From contig JAQFVV010000017.1 in the NCBI GenBank assembly GCA_028023455.1, forward strand, positions 4,926,098 through 4,990,097: a stretch of 64,000 nt of DNA. The letters run 5' to 3'. Shown here in pieces: positions 44,915-56,101 of the stretch. Under the pieces are notes generated by a model that had not been told where the DNA came from, did not search any database, and saw only the letters and a list, made by a program, of their open reading frames with translations. The DNA comes from Epiperipatus broadwayi. Lineage: Eukaryota > Onychophora > Udeonychophora > Euonychophora > Peripatidae. The number at the start of each line of letters is the position of its first letter. Position 1 is the stretch's first letter. A program made the position numbers and the translations under genes.

Positions 44915-45035
44915 TGTATATATTAACCTGTTTGCTGTGATATTACTAACAGTTGAATGTATTTGGAATATTTAAATAAAATTGAATTTTCTAAAGACAT
45001 TCAACACACATATTAGATGATGGAAATAGTCCAAT
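44915..45035 (-). mobile_element. SINE-like repeat, family E fragment
   Basis: 'tattactaacagttgaatgt', 'atttggaatatttaaataaa', 'ttttctaaagacattcaa' and 'gatgatggaaatagtccaat' match 12060-12172. 5'-truncated, and 'tattactaacagtt' is duplicated at its start. Confidence 0.65.
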
Positions 45036-45077
45036 ATAAAAATGTAAATAAAACAGATTTGTTTTATCATTTAGAAT

Positions 45078-46143
45078 AAGGATGGGGACCCTTTTTCCTG
45101 CCAAAAAGACCATTTGAATATTTATAAGAGCATTCACAGGCCATATGACATTATTGTCTGCAAATATTAGTCTGCAATTTTGGTCATCACTGGATGCCAG
45201 AAACTGCTTTTCTTTTGCATGAGATATTAGCTGATATTGATACCATTGCTACTCATAACTGCTTTTCCAGATTTATTGTGCTCAGTCTGGAGTGCAGTTT
45301 ACTCTTTGTGATGCAAAGTTTTGAAAAGAACTACTCATAGTATAAAGTTTTTCCAAACAGATGCATATTTCAATGCAAGTTTCCTCCTTGTCATTATTTA
45401 TGCCCCATTTATGAACTCATGCAGGGTCATTGGCAATGAGATTATTTTATTTTCTCACTGCATTTGTGAGCAATGAGACTAATATAACAATCAAGCTATC
45501 AACAATCTCAAGCTGTAGTCAAGGCAACCTCCTTAACAATAAAAGTGAGATTATTATGTTTCATAGTCACTATTTATAGAATGTCACACCATTTAGGATT
45601 TAATAAAAATATCCAGTGTGCATCATCAGAGATGAAATTATTTTGCCTTGTAGTCGGTCTTTGTAGGATGTTAGATAACCTAAGTTTTAATTGCTATCCA
45701 GTGCATGTAGCTGGGGATAAGATTATTTTGCTTTGTCTCAATAATCATCAGTGAAGAGATTATTGTGTTTTGTAGTCACCATTAGTAGAATGGCACACTA
45801 CTTAAGATTTAATAAGTATTCAGTGTGTATCTAGATGGATTATTTTGCATTATATGATGTTACATATTTTATAAGCAATAGCTAACCAGTGTCTATAGCC
45901 AGCAACAGGATTGTTTTACTTTGATCACTGTTCTAATCCTGCATATGACTTAATCCACATTTGTATCACTAAATTTTAATGTCTTTTCTATATCCTGTAC
46001 CATGTAATATACATTTTAGTTGCTGTAAAGAAAGCTGTGAGACTTATTGAATTTCATGTCCTGCCTGTGGTTACCTTGGCAGGCCAGACAAAATGATTTT
46101 GTGGGACATATAAGTCCTGAGGGCTAGATGATGCCACTCCTGG
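45078..46143. mobile_element. Non-autonomous hAT element, 1.07 kb, 8-bp TSD
   Basis: Perfect 8-bp duplication TTTAGAAT at 45070-45077 and 46144-46151. The ends, 'aaggatggggacccttttt' and 'gatgatgccactcctgg', are imperfect inverted repeats of the hAT type. The interior (45400-45920) has several imperfect repeats of about 90-110 bp around 'attattttgc(t/c)ttgt', 'tagaatg(t/g)cacac' and 'tccagtg'. No transposase. Confidence 0.75.
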
Positions 46144-46151
46144 TTTAGAAT

Positions 46152-48185
46152 TATGGGGGTTTCTTTATTAGTAAGAAAATTACCGAGAATATATGATATC
46201 AGTGTAAAGTTGCGATGAGCTAAATTATTGGAACTGAATCAAAGCTAAGGTGATTTCTAACTGTATTGTAACTGGATTATCTTTTCTAGATTATCTAATT
46301 GAATCAATAATTATTCTGAAGACCATAATTTCAGTAGTAGACAATATTTCTTATTTTATAAAACTAGTAAGGCAAAATATTGGGGAGCCAAATAGGTTGA
46401 ATTTTCTCCTTGATTAGAGGTTCAATAATTTTAATAAACAATGACATGGATATTGATCATAAATGGTTGAGGGGAGATGGAGTAATTTTTTTTTCTAATG
46501 GTACTAATGAGATTGAATATAATTGATTAATTCTGTGAACCATGTGGAAAGGTGATTTAGGAAATTGCATGAGAACCTGGATGAGAATTACCAGAGTACA
46601 ATTTAATTTGGAAATTTGTTAATTTGATGATTCCCATCACTGTGGCCAAATAAAAAGGGGGGGTTGGAATTTGTTTTTAAAGTGGTAGAAAATGTGCAGC
46701 AATGTATTTTCTCCAGTGATAAGTTGTAAATTTTATATAATGAAGGGGGGGTTGTTGTTTTTATAGCTAAATGCCCAGCCTATATACTCTTTGGACAAGT
46801 TGTGAGATTGGGTTAAGAATATTCTTGCTTTTCAGCCAATATTTTTTGGGTATATTAAATTGTTTAAGATATAAAATGGAGGGTGTTGAGTCAAGGTCAT
46901 GTGACTTGTAGTTTTTGATGAATACCATCTAGTTTTTTTAACTTTACTATATTAAATTTCAGTTTATAGCTTAACAATATTGAAGTATTTTTATCCAATG
47001 AAAATTTCAAATATTAAAAATATAATATAAATATGGAGAAGATAGAACTACCCTATTTTTATTTATAAATATGTTCATGTCTCATCTGGAAGCAATCCAA
47101 GAAGAGAAGATGGTGTCTTCATTATAATAAATTGAGTCAGCAATTCAGAGGTGAACAATTGATCAAGGCTTACTCCTAAGTGCAACAATTCATGGTGTAG
47201 TTTGATATAAAATTTTCCACAGAGGGCTTCTCAATTAAGTATGCAATGTATTGTAAGGTAGTTGATATTATTTTATCTCAATAGTCCATAAGAGCTGTTT
47301 CCATTCCATATCATAGCTTTGGCTCATCTGTTATGATGCAGAAACATTTATGAAATCCTCCACAGTTCAAACAGAGTTTTAAACTGCTTTGAAAATATCA
47401 GTACCTTTAGTAGTTCTGTGTAAAGATATGAAACTAAGGAATTCTACATTCATAGTAATGTCTTTGCAAATAGTTCAAACAAACATTAGAAATGTGATTT
47501 ATGTCTTCTCCTGGAAGGTCTTTTCCAGGAAGGCTTTTATCCCCATACAATGAAAAGAATGTATTTTATTATTAAATCAACAGCTTTTTTGAAACATAAT
47601 TGATATATGTGTTTCACACATTTGCAATGGCCTGCTGAGATAATGCCACTGTTTCAGACTTCTTTGTTAAGTTTGGCTCCTTAAATTGTCTTGTCATTTT
47701 AATTATTCCTTTCCACATTAACATACCACTACAAAAACACTCTTTTTGCTTTTGTTAATTCCCGCTGGAACTTTGTTTTGCGATAATATTTTTAAAATAA
47801 GTAGTTTGATGCACCAATTTCTTATATTCTGCAATAATAGTGCTTCTTATTTATTATCTTAAATGTTTTACTGTAATGTAATGTCATTTTATACTGTACT
47901 TTTTAGGCCTAACAAGACTTGCATGTGCATAAAACACTGAATGTTAATTTTGTTTTTATAATCAAATAGCTTGATTCCCCTTGCTTCTGATGTATTTCCT
48001 TTTTATCTTTAATTTTTCTTCTCTTAGTATGCATAGTTCTTTGATGATATACTGTAATAAAATTATTAAGTATAAGCAGATTATTACATACAACATGAAA
48101 ATAAATCACAATGCATATTTAAGCAATAGTAACACAATTATTATTGAACAGAATTAAATGGGAACTATTAGCATACACATTCACT
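46152..48185. other. No recognisable feature
   Basis: Less AT-skewed than average, but no open frame over 70 codons, repeat partner or motif was recognised. Possibly an old, unrecognised element. Confidence 0.4.
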
Positions 48186-48196
48186 GTGATCATCTA

Positions 48197-49005
48197 GAAC
48201 AGTGTTATCCAAACTTAATCTATCCTGAAACATTTTACAAGTTCTAAAATTCTAACAAAACATTTTGGATATTTCAGTTTTAATAACAATTAATGTAAAT
48301 AAGTATAAGAGGTAAAAAAATCAAATAAACATTTATTCCAAAATTTTAAGTTATATAAAACAGAACTCGTGAAAATAATAAACAATAACAAAAAACAATA
48401 ATTAATCAATAAATAATTTTTAGTTAAATGCTGGCTTTGGGTTGGTGTTTTAGATCTAGTGTCTGAACCTAACCTAGCACCTCTCTGAGGAGTGCCAGAG
48501 CATGAAACCATGATCACAGGTTTGGGGGGGGGGGGTCCTGACAGAGATATTTTAAATGCTTTCTCTAGCTTAGCATTTATCACAAAGCTTGTTGAGGAAT
48601 TGGCAATCCTCATTGTTTAATCAATAGTGTTTTTAAAGGTTGAATGTTTCTGAGTCTTTGAATTACAAATTTCTTTAATATCAAGGAACACTTATTGACC
48701 TTCTATGAGACGCCAGTATCCCATGGAACATAGTTTACTCTGATATAAAGAATATGTACTGGATCAAAATTAGGGCATGGTCACTTTTTGCCCACTCTAT
48801 ACATCAGTATACAGTGATATAAAAACACCAGATAATATCACCATCACGATTATTGATTAGTGATAAAATTAAAAGTTCTAATAAGCATTCGATTCAAATT
48901 ATTTTACTTTTTCACTCAAAAAAAAATCTCTAGACGGGCAATACAAACCCTCATTGCGGGTCGTATATGGCCCACAAGCCACGGTTTGGACAGCTTTGCC
49001 ATACT
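48197..49005. mobile_element. Possible hAT-type element
   Basis: Left 'cagtgttatccaaactta' and right (reverse complement) 'agctgtccaaaccgtggctt' resemble hAT ends, and 'tcgtatatggcccacaagcc' is typical of hAT subterminal sequence. No matching 8-bp duplication was found. The 107-codon frame at 48290-48613 is not recognised. Confidence 0.4.
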
Positions 49006-49590
49006 CTATATATCAAATATTTATTTATAAAAATTGAACAAAATAAATTCTTTATTTTGAAACATTACTTACTAAATATATGGATTTTTTCTTTTTTAAA
49101 AAAAAAAGCAAATCTAATTAAGTGAAACCATTCCAATTAACTGTAAAGATCAAATTTAATAACTGCGTAATTGATGTTTTGTTTCTCCTTTCCATCTTTT
49201 AATCCTATGCTTATTTAACCATAACAATTTAATCAAGGTTATACGCGAATAACTATACTAACAAAATATTGTAGATTTTAACTCTTACACGCCTATCAAT
49301 CAAAATCTCACGATTAAAATAATCTTGTAGATCTAAATGATTATAATGTAAATCCTATTGTCATAAAATTCCATTGCAGATACTTCGATCAATTACCATT
49401 AGAAAAAAATGAGCCAATCATCGGACAAAAAGGCTTTTAAGCTAAGAAAAGATCCATTTCTTTATAAATCTACTTTAGCAATACTTAGAATAAACATTAA
49501 TAGTATATATGTAAGTCAAATTTTCTGCTAGGTAATATTTGTGCAAATATATTTTTTAATGTTTGATTGAATACAAGTATAATTTATATA
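49006..49590. other. No recognisable feature
   Basis: AT-rich spacer. Confidence 0.4.
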
Positions 49591-49704
49591 CCTGGAGTTA
49601 TATAACTATATAAGGGATTTGAACACTGACGTCAAGCTCCCTTCAGTTATCCAATCTACCTCGTATAACAGATACACATAACCACAGACATGCGTAAAAG
49701 ATAA

Positions 49705-49762
49705 ACGATCTCCAATTTCCGTATTTCATGCTGAAACAGCATTCATCAGTTGGTCCAAATCA
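49705..49762 (-). ncRNA. Hammerhead-like motif A-9
   Basis: Minus strand: 'gatttggaccaa', CTGATGA, 'atgctgtttcagcat' (perfect 6-bp stem II), GAAATACGGAAA, 'ttggagatcg'. Core boxes are intact. The stem III return is mutated (GGAA for GTAT), removing the A15.1-U16.1 pair. Confidence 0.65.
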
Positions 49763-49910
49763 AGATAGTAAATCTTGAAACATTAATGAACAGGCTTCAA
49801 TATACTCCATCCTCCAACTCTTCAGCCATCCACCCCATTATCCATTTAAAGTTTGAAGATTTGCTATTTTTATATAAACTGAGCACTGATTATATATGTG
49901 TGTATAGGAA

Positions 49911-49976
49911 ATGATGATCTGGACCAACTAGTGAGTGGTGGTTCAGCACGAAATAAATATATTGGAGATCATTTAT
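49911..49976 (+). ncRNA. Hammerhead-like motif A-10
   Basis: Textbook stem I: ATGATC-TGGA-CCAA against TTGG-A-GATCAT. The core is mutated to CTAGTGA. Stem II 'gtggtggttcagcac' has one mismatch. GAAATAAATATA gives stem III AUA/UAU. The stem I geometry is the clearest in the window. Confidence 0.65.
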
Positions 49977-50219
49977 CTTTTACGCATGATCTGTGGTCAT
50001 GTGTATTAGTTGCATGAGATAGATTGGATAGCTGAGGGGAGCTTGAAAGTCTGTGTTCAAATGCCTTATGCAAATTTATTTTTTGTACATATGGTCAGTT
50101 GTATATATTTGTGGAAAGTTATAAACTTTAATGAGTTCTGATCTTAGAGCTATGGTTTGAAATAATAAGTTACATTCTTACAATACATGCATATAATAAA
50201 TATATATGACCACCATTGT

Positions 50220-50305
50220 CCTTTTATGTAATTTAGCGCAATTCGTAGAGTGTCCAACTCGAAAGCGAGAGGTTGTAAGATCGATTCTAGCACTCGGACT
50301 TGATT
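50220..50305 (+). mobile_element. tRNA-like SINE head
   Basis: 'gcgcaattcgtagagtgtcc' (A-box-like), 'aactcgaaagcgagaggt' and 'agatcgattctagcactcgg' (B-box-like). The anticodon arm does not fold canonically, so it is a SINE relic rather than a tRNA gene. Confidence 0.5.
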
Positions 50306-50670
50306 TCTAAATCCTTTTTTTACGGGTAGAAAATATTACATTTATTTTAAATTATTGTCTTATATAAGAATGAGACCATTTATGTCAAGAAAGATTAGTA
50401 GATATGCGATTCTTATAATTATTATAGCGATTACATATCTAAAACTGCTTAGAAGCTAACTAGATTCTCAAAGAGATCTGGGCATAACTTTATAACCGTG
50501 GTAATATTTGTGAACATTTAAAACAACTAAGAAAAAAAACTGATTCAGCTAATAGTGTGGACCAGCAAATAGCTAATCTTTTCCAAGATATTTTACAATA
50601 ACAAACCCAAAAATAATATAAAATTTGATATACTTTCTGCATAAAACTAAATATTGCATAAAACCATCAA
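50306..50670. other. No recognisable feature
   Basis: AT-rich spacer. Nothing identified. Confidence 0.4.
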
Positions 50671-50673
50671 AAT

Positions 50674-50942
50674 GTCACATAATCACCATTTCACATGCTT
50701 ACAAAATGTGTTAATAATTATACCAGTCTCTCCGTATATTAGTGCAACAATGCTTCTCACTGGTGAAAGCCACAAGCTACAAACTACTCTGGGGATGTTG
50801 GATGAGTAGGCATTAGATGGGGATTTTATGCACAAACCTTCCTGCATCTATTGATTACAAAAGCTTGCACTTGGTGACACTACTGTGTGGAGAGGTTGGT
50901 ACTTTTATTTGTGTAAGCACATGAAATGGTAATCATGTGATG
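50674..50942 (+). mobile_element. Family B repeat (copy 14)
   Basis: Termini 'gtcacataatcaccatttca' and 'aaatggtaatcatgtgatg' are inverted. The core reads 'ctcactggtgaaagccacaa' with CAAAC for GAAAC, so it is mutated. Confidence 0.75.
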
Positions 50943-50984
50943 TTTTGTTGATTTTATACATATTCTGCCCATAGGATAATGGTG

Positions 50985-51345
50985 ACAGGATTTTGAAAAA
51001 CCAAAGACACCAAAATGTATAGATGCTGAACTGAGTTCAGATCTATATAACTATATAAGCAAATGAGCTTGGGTTGGAAATATTATGGTGTTTTCATCTT
51101 GGGATCCTAGCTTTATAGTTAACCAAATAGATGAGTTGGCTGCAGGGGGGTTGCATTCGATCCTAAGTTCTAGGTGCAGTGCTTTCAAATCCAAGGCTTC
51201 TCACTGATGAAAGCCACAAGCTAGAAACTAGTCTGAGCATGTTGGATGAGTAGGCACTAGTTGGGGAATTTATGCACAAACCTTCCTGCATCCATTGACT
51301 ATAAAATTGTGCACTTGATGGCACTACTTTATGAAGAGTTTGTCA
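50985..51345 (+). mobile_element. Family B repeat (copy 15), with intact hammerhead-like core
   Basis: The second segment ('ccaaagacaccaaaatgt', 'tttatagttaaccaaatag', 'gttgcattcgatcctaagtt') precedes 'cttctcactgatgaaagcca' and GAAACTAGTC, then 'tgagcatgttggatgagtag'. CTGATGA at 51204-51210, GAAAC at 51224-51228, GTC at about 51231-51233. 5'-UUCUCA can pair with UGAG-type stem I sequence. Confidence 0.7.
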
Positions 51346-51691
51346 CTCTTATTAAATACTGCATGCTAGAAAACAAAATATTTTTTACTTTAGCATGCCA
51401 AGAATATGAGTTAGGAACTGTTAATTATTAATATACGACTCAAATATCAGTGGACTACTTCAAATAGAATGAAGATGAGTCTGTAAATGAAGACTTTAAA
51501 ACACAAAAATAATTTTATCAAATGCTTACGAGTCTTAAAATTTTATTTCACTATAAAGATAGTAATAACTTAAATACAGGCTTATTATATACCTATATCA
51601 ATATATGTAATGTATAGGGTATATGAGCACAGACTTTCACATGACCCACCACTCTCCATTCTATCTTATAACACTGATATAGTTCAACACA

Positions 51692-51752
51692 AATAATCAC
51701 CAATATACGTATTTCATGCTAAACCAGTAATTATCAGTTGGTCCAGATTATC
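51692..51752 (-). ncRNA. Hammerhead-like motif A-11
   Basis: Minus strand: 'gataatctggaccaa', CTGATAA (G8 to A), 'ttactggtttagcat', GAAATACGTATA, 'ttggtgattattt'. Stems I and III are good. The G8 mutation should abolish catalysis. Confidence 0.65.
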
Positions 51753-52168
51753 ATCTCTACACATATATGCAATAAGTGCTCAGAAATATATTAAGATAGC
51801 CAATCCTCATACTTTAATGGAGCAGCTTCAATCCACTCCACACTCCAACTCTTCAACCATCCATCAATTAAAAATCTGATGATGAAATGCTCAAAGGCTA
51901 CCCTGAGGCCAAGATTCTTGTCACACTCATGGTTTTACCTAAGGTCAATCTGACCCTTCATGTACATGACATAATCCATTTAATACATATACAAAGGATG
52001 GGCAGACATCTCTACTATGTGATAACTGAAACACACAGGCTTATTATATACCTATGTCTATATATGTAATATATAGGGTATATGAGCACAAGGTTTCACA
52101 TGCCCCACCACTCTCCACACTATCTCATAACACTGATACCCTTGAACACATATATGATGAAAAGATAA

Positions 52169-52229
52169 ATAATTACCAATATATGTATTTCAAGCTAAAC
52201 CAGTAATCATCAGTTGGTCCAGATTGTCA
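52169..52229 (-). ncRNA. Hammerhead-like motif A-12 (core complete)
   Basis: Minus strand: 'acaatctggaccaa', CTGATGA, 'ttactggtttagctt', GAAATACATATA, 'ttggtaattattt'. Core and stem III (AUA/UAU) are intact. Stem II has two weak pairs. Confidence 0.65.
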
Positions 52230-52440
52230 TCTCTACACATATATGCAACAAGTGCTCAGATATATATTAAGATAGCCAATCTTCATACTTTAATGGATAG
52301 GCGTCAATCCACTCCACCTTCCAGCCCTTCAACCGTCTTTTTGACATATATGTGTTGAAGTGTATCAGTATTATGAGATAGGATGGAGAGTGGTGGGTCG
52401 TGTGAAAGACTGTGCTCATGTACCCTATATATTATAAAGA

Positions 52441-52795
52441 TAGTAGAAATATTTAGAAATGTTTTTGACAGATTGTTTTTATATCATACTTAAGTTTTGA
52501 TCTAAACATGATTTGAAATAGTTACTCTTTCAGTCACCTTTATTTTTCCCAAATTAAATAGGCAAATATATATTTTTAGAATATTGCTATTATTATTATT
52601 ACTGACTTCTGATATCATGAACATGTTAACACATTGACATTTGGAGCTCTTCTTCTCAGAGATGTATCAATATTTTTGCTTGCAGAGGTATATTGGGAGA
52701 TAGTTTCAAAATGACATTAATGCTTTTGCATACATATTAAAAGGAAATATGTCTGTGTTTGAAAGGAAGGTTTTTAAAAAATGTATTACTAATTG
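52441..52795. other. No recognisable feature
   Basis: AT-rich spacer. Confidence 0.4.
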
Positions 52796-52799
52796 TTAT

Positions 52800-53190
52800 T
52801 TATAGATCTGAGATACTTAACAGAAGAGCAATACAGAGACTTCAGACTTCAATGAAGTATGGTTAGATGTATCTTAGGAGTAACAAGAAGAGATCAAAAA
52901 CAAAATACATGGGTGAGAGAACAAACAAGTGTTATTGACATCATTGAAAGGATTAAAAGACCGAAGTGAAGTTGGGTTGGACATACTGTTAGAAGAGATA
53001 ATAATAGATGGACAGTTGAAATCTTAAATTGGATTCCAAAAAATTATAAAAGACATAGAAAGAGATCATATGTGAAATGGATGGATGAATGAAATAAGGA
53101 AGTTTGCTGAGGTGATGTAGAAAAGAGAGGCTAGATATTGGAGAAGATGGATTGAACTTGGAGAGACCTTCATCCTGCATGCATGACAAA
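52800..53190 (+). mobile_element. LINE family 2, 3' end (longest copy)
   Basis: The plus-strand reading includes QTSMKYG-like, then LGVTRRDQKQNTWVREQTSV, then IERIKRPK, then NNRWTVEILNWIPKN, KRHRKR, KWMDE, and WIELGETFIL at the end, with a few stops. This is the stretch after the RT domain of a non-LTR element ('LG..RRD..N..IR..T ... NRWT'). Confidence 0.75.
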
Positions 53191-53206
53191 GTGGATTTGT
53201 TTTCTT

Positions 53207-53290
53207 ACTATTTTATTATCTGACTGAGTTCACTTTTGGTGCTAAGCACCATAATTATAGTACCAAAAGTACCCTCAGTGAGATAATAAA
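53207..53290. mobile_element. 84-bp hairpin MITE
   Basis: 'ttattatctgactgagttca' and 'cttttggtgct' mirror 'agtaccaaaagtaccctcag' and 'tgagataataaag'. The 'actgagtgcacttt'-like terminus is shared with the element at 2112-3278, so this may be a solo end pair. Confidence 0.7.
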
Positions 53291-53449
53291 GCAGAAAGAA
53301 ATAAATATTTCAATTCATTAAGCATACCCATATATGTACACAAAAGTATTACATATATATATATAACAAAGTAAAAATTTAAATGCTGTAAAACACTGCT
53401 TATTTACAAAGAATCAGCAATTTAACGTAATTCCCATATGCTTTTGATA

Positions 53450-53695
53450 CATTGTACAGGCTTAAACCTACATTTATATATGTAATAAATGAGGGATTCG
53501 AACTCAGACTTTCACATCACCACTACTCTCAGTGCCATCTCATATTGCTGGTTTATCATGAAATACATATATTGGTGATTATTTATCTTTTCAACATGTG
53601 TGTGATCAGGTGGGTCAGCAATCTGAGATGGCACTGAGAGTAGTGGGTTGTGTGAAAGTCTGAGTTCGAATCCTGCATATATTACATATGCTTTT
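53450..53695. mobile_element. Family A1 repeat, rearranged
   Basis: A minus-strand piece (53450-53545: 'aggcttaaacctacatttat', 'attcgaactcagactttcac') joins directly at 'ctcatattgctggttta' to a plus-strand piece with half a hammerhead and 'gtgggtcagcaatctgagat', 'gagttcgaatcct' (B box). A foldback junction lies within the element. Confidence 0.7.
53544..53590 (+). ncRNA. Hammerhead-like motif A-13 (3' half)
   Basis: 'ttgctggtttatcat', GAAATACATATA, 'ttggtgattattt' are present. The CTGATGA half is replaced by sequence from the inverted copy. Confidence 0.6.
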
Positions 53696-54635
53696 AAATA
53701 ACTTTAACAAGCTCATAAAGAAAGTACAATTTATCAACACTAATAATATAAATCTACCCATGGAACAACCAATTCCAAAAATGTTCCGATGGTAATTCAC
53801 AAGGCAGAATACCAAAGAATCATATAAACAAACTTGCACACAATACCCCTTTCTTATAACATCAGTATATTTATCAGTTAAAAATGGCCACCTTTATGTT
53901 GTTTCATGCTCAAAAAGAATAAAACTTTGTATTGGCAGTAATTTTTATTTTTATATTAATCAAACCAGATTATAGTTTCAAGTATTAATTTCATCTCTTT
54001 TCTCCGATGCACCTGATAGTTATTAAGTGAAATGCCAGTTGGGTGTTTTTGAATGCACAATGAACATGTGTGTAAATGCTCATTTCCTATTTTGTTAGAA
54101 TTACAGTAGCTAATAATAAATAATGGCCATTACATCACCAAGGAACATTTGGAAATTGGAAGCAGGTGGAGGCATTGTGTAATCTTTTGTTACTTTGTTA
54201 TATTTTTTGTGAAAAATATTTATATGTTAATTACAAGGAAAAAAGCAGAATATTTTACTGCTCATCTTAAATTAAAACAATAAAAATTTATGCATTCTGA
54301 AGAGAAACCAGAATAGATAATCATATCAGCCTCAACTACTGGCACTGCCACAGTGAGCAGCTCCTCTGGTTCTAATTTTGTGCATTGATAAAAACAAAAG
54401 AATCTTGGCAGAACTTGCTGAAATTCAGTGACTATGACATTTCCAACTCTTCTATAATTAGCAGCATCTTTGATAAAATCTCAAACATCAGTTAAAGTAA
54501 TTGTTTTTTAATTATTTTTTCCTAGGGGTGCTGCAGTTCTGCAACACTTTCAGCCATCCTCCATTGATTAAAAATAAATGCTAAAAAAAAATATTGTCCG
54601 ATGGCTTTTTAAAAAAGAAGAAAATAAAGTTAAAT
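53696..54635. other. No recognisable feature
   Basis: AT-rich spacer. The 54300-54400 region is slightly GC-richer ('ctggcactgccacagtgagc'), but no element was identified. Confidence 0.4.
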
Positions 54636-54639
54636 ATCT

Positions 54640-55050
54640 TGATAAAATTACTAATCCAGATTGAAACAGAAGACAATTAAATTAATTGAAATAATTAAAT
54701 TACATGGAAGAAATGACTTGATATTAATAACATGCCTGTATGGTTCAAAAAATAAAGCAATACATACATCAAAATATAGCGAAATGTATATTGGAAGTAA
54801 TAAGGAAGCTTCAAGAGTGAAGTAGACACATGAGAGAACAAACACATATCTTTAACAGAACAAAAAAAAATTTAAAGACTAAAATGAAATTAAGCTGGAC
54901 ATGTGTCATTAGATGGACAGTTAAAGTTGTAAATTGAATCCCAAGAGATTATGAAAAACCTACAAATAGTCATATGTAATATTAATGAGATAAATCACTG
55001 GAGTGAGATAGAATAAAAGCAATGTATTAGAAAATTGGAATAAACTTAAT
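54640..55050 (+). mobile_element. LINE family 2, highly decayed copy
   Basis: 'catgagagaacaaacacata', 'ctaaaatgaaattaagctgg', 'agatggacagttaaagttgt' and 'gaatcccaagagattatgaa' match 52910-53050 in order. Frames are destroyed. Confidence 0.6.
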
Positions 55051-55258
55051 CTCCATATTAGTTGAATTTCCCTTTTTATATTCAAATATCTCATGAATAT
55101 CTTAACAACATCCTTAGGTATTGACTCTCTCCTATACTTTTATAAAATCTATCCTTTATTTCATCATTCTCTAAAATGCATAAATGTTTGTTACGGATAT
55201 ACTTAAAACTCTAAATAGAGTTGTAATTATATTTTATTGAGTGCACAGGAATTATATG

Positions 55259-55564
55259 TAAATACTTAAACAGGCTTTAATCTGTCATGAATACACCTTA
55301 AAATTTCTAATAGTCAAGCAATATTATTTTGCTGATAGAGGGATCTCACAAACCACCACACAAGATAGCAACTTCAGGATGCTTCAGATTGGCCTATATA
55401 AGTAGAAATTTAGGTTAAAGATAAGATGACCAGTCTTATCTTTATAAAAGTCATTATCTTGTGTCATAGTTTGTAAGGTCCCTCTATTGGCAAAATAATA
55501 TCACATAACTGTTATAATTTTTAAGGCACATTCATTACAGGTTAAAGCCTGTTTAAGTATTTAA
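55259..55564. mobile_element. Palindromic MITE, family P (copy 1)
   Basis: Arms of about 110 bp: left 'taaatacttaaacaggcttt', 'atattattttgctgatagag', 'ggatctcacaaac' and right 'gtttgtaaggtccctctatt', 'ggcaaaataatatcac', 'aaagcctgtttaagtattta'. A second copy is at 56102-56945. Confidence 0.8.
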
Positions 55565-56101
55565 AACTCTAAGATAACATATTTTTATTCTACTAGAAGT
55601 TCTATAAGAGCATTATTATTCTTTGCAAGAGGACTAATTCCTACCATAAGTCTTCCATCCAGGTTATCATGTAAAATCTTTTATATCACTTTATATCTAT
55701 TTATCCATTGTATGGTCACCTTATCAGTTGCAGGACAATATTTCATTTCTATTGTTTTAATTCATCTAACACAATATTATTAGACCTGGGTAGTGCCAAT
55801 GTGTTTGTGTTCCATTTTTCTAAATTGTTTAACAGCTTCTACCTTAATTTATTTTTATTCTAGTCATGAAACAAGACTTCTATTTTGTGTTCAGAAAATG
55901 TTATTGCTTTTTTTAAAAAATATATTGTTTGGAAGATTATATCAACCACTGGGTATGGAGTCCATCATATCTATCCAAAAACATGCCTAAGACAGTTCAC
56001 TAACAATTTTCTTACAAACCAGTTAAAAAAAACTGTGTAGGACTGACACTGGTACATAATAATGCCCAAATGTGTGTGTGTATATATATATAACAAAAAA
56101 T

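Larger units (their letters stand above)
49595..50095. mobile_element. Hammerhead-family repeat A4: two copies facing each other
   Basis: A minus-strand copy (49610-49770: B-box-like 'gggatttgaacac', 'cgtaaaagataaacgatc', hammerhead) faces a plus-strand copy (49840-50085: 'tatataaactgagcactgat', hammerhead, 'catttatcttttacgcatg', 'gtgttcaaatgcc'). The short middle contains 'aatgaacaggcttcaatata'. Confidence 0.75.
51580..52440 (-). mobile_element. Family A1 hammerhead repeats, direct tandem (about 480-bp period)
   Basis: The block 'ggcttattatatacctat' to 'tgagcacag/aagg', 'ccaccactctcca' and the hammerhead occurs at about 51580-51755 and again at 52030-52230 (hammerheads 477 bp apart), with 'gatagccaatc(c/t)tcatact' after each. 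A partial third, inverted piece ends at 52435 ('gtgggtcgtgtgaaagactg'). The 60-codon frame at 51887 is repeat-derived. Confidence 0.8.
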
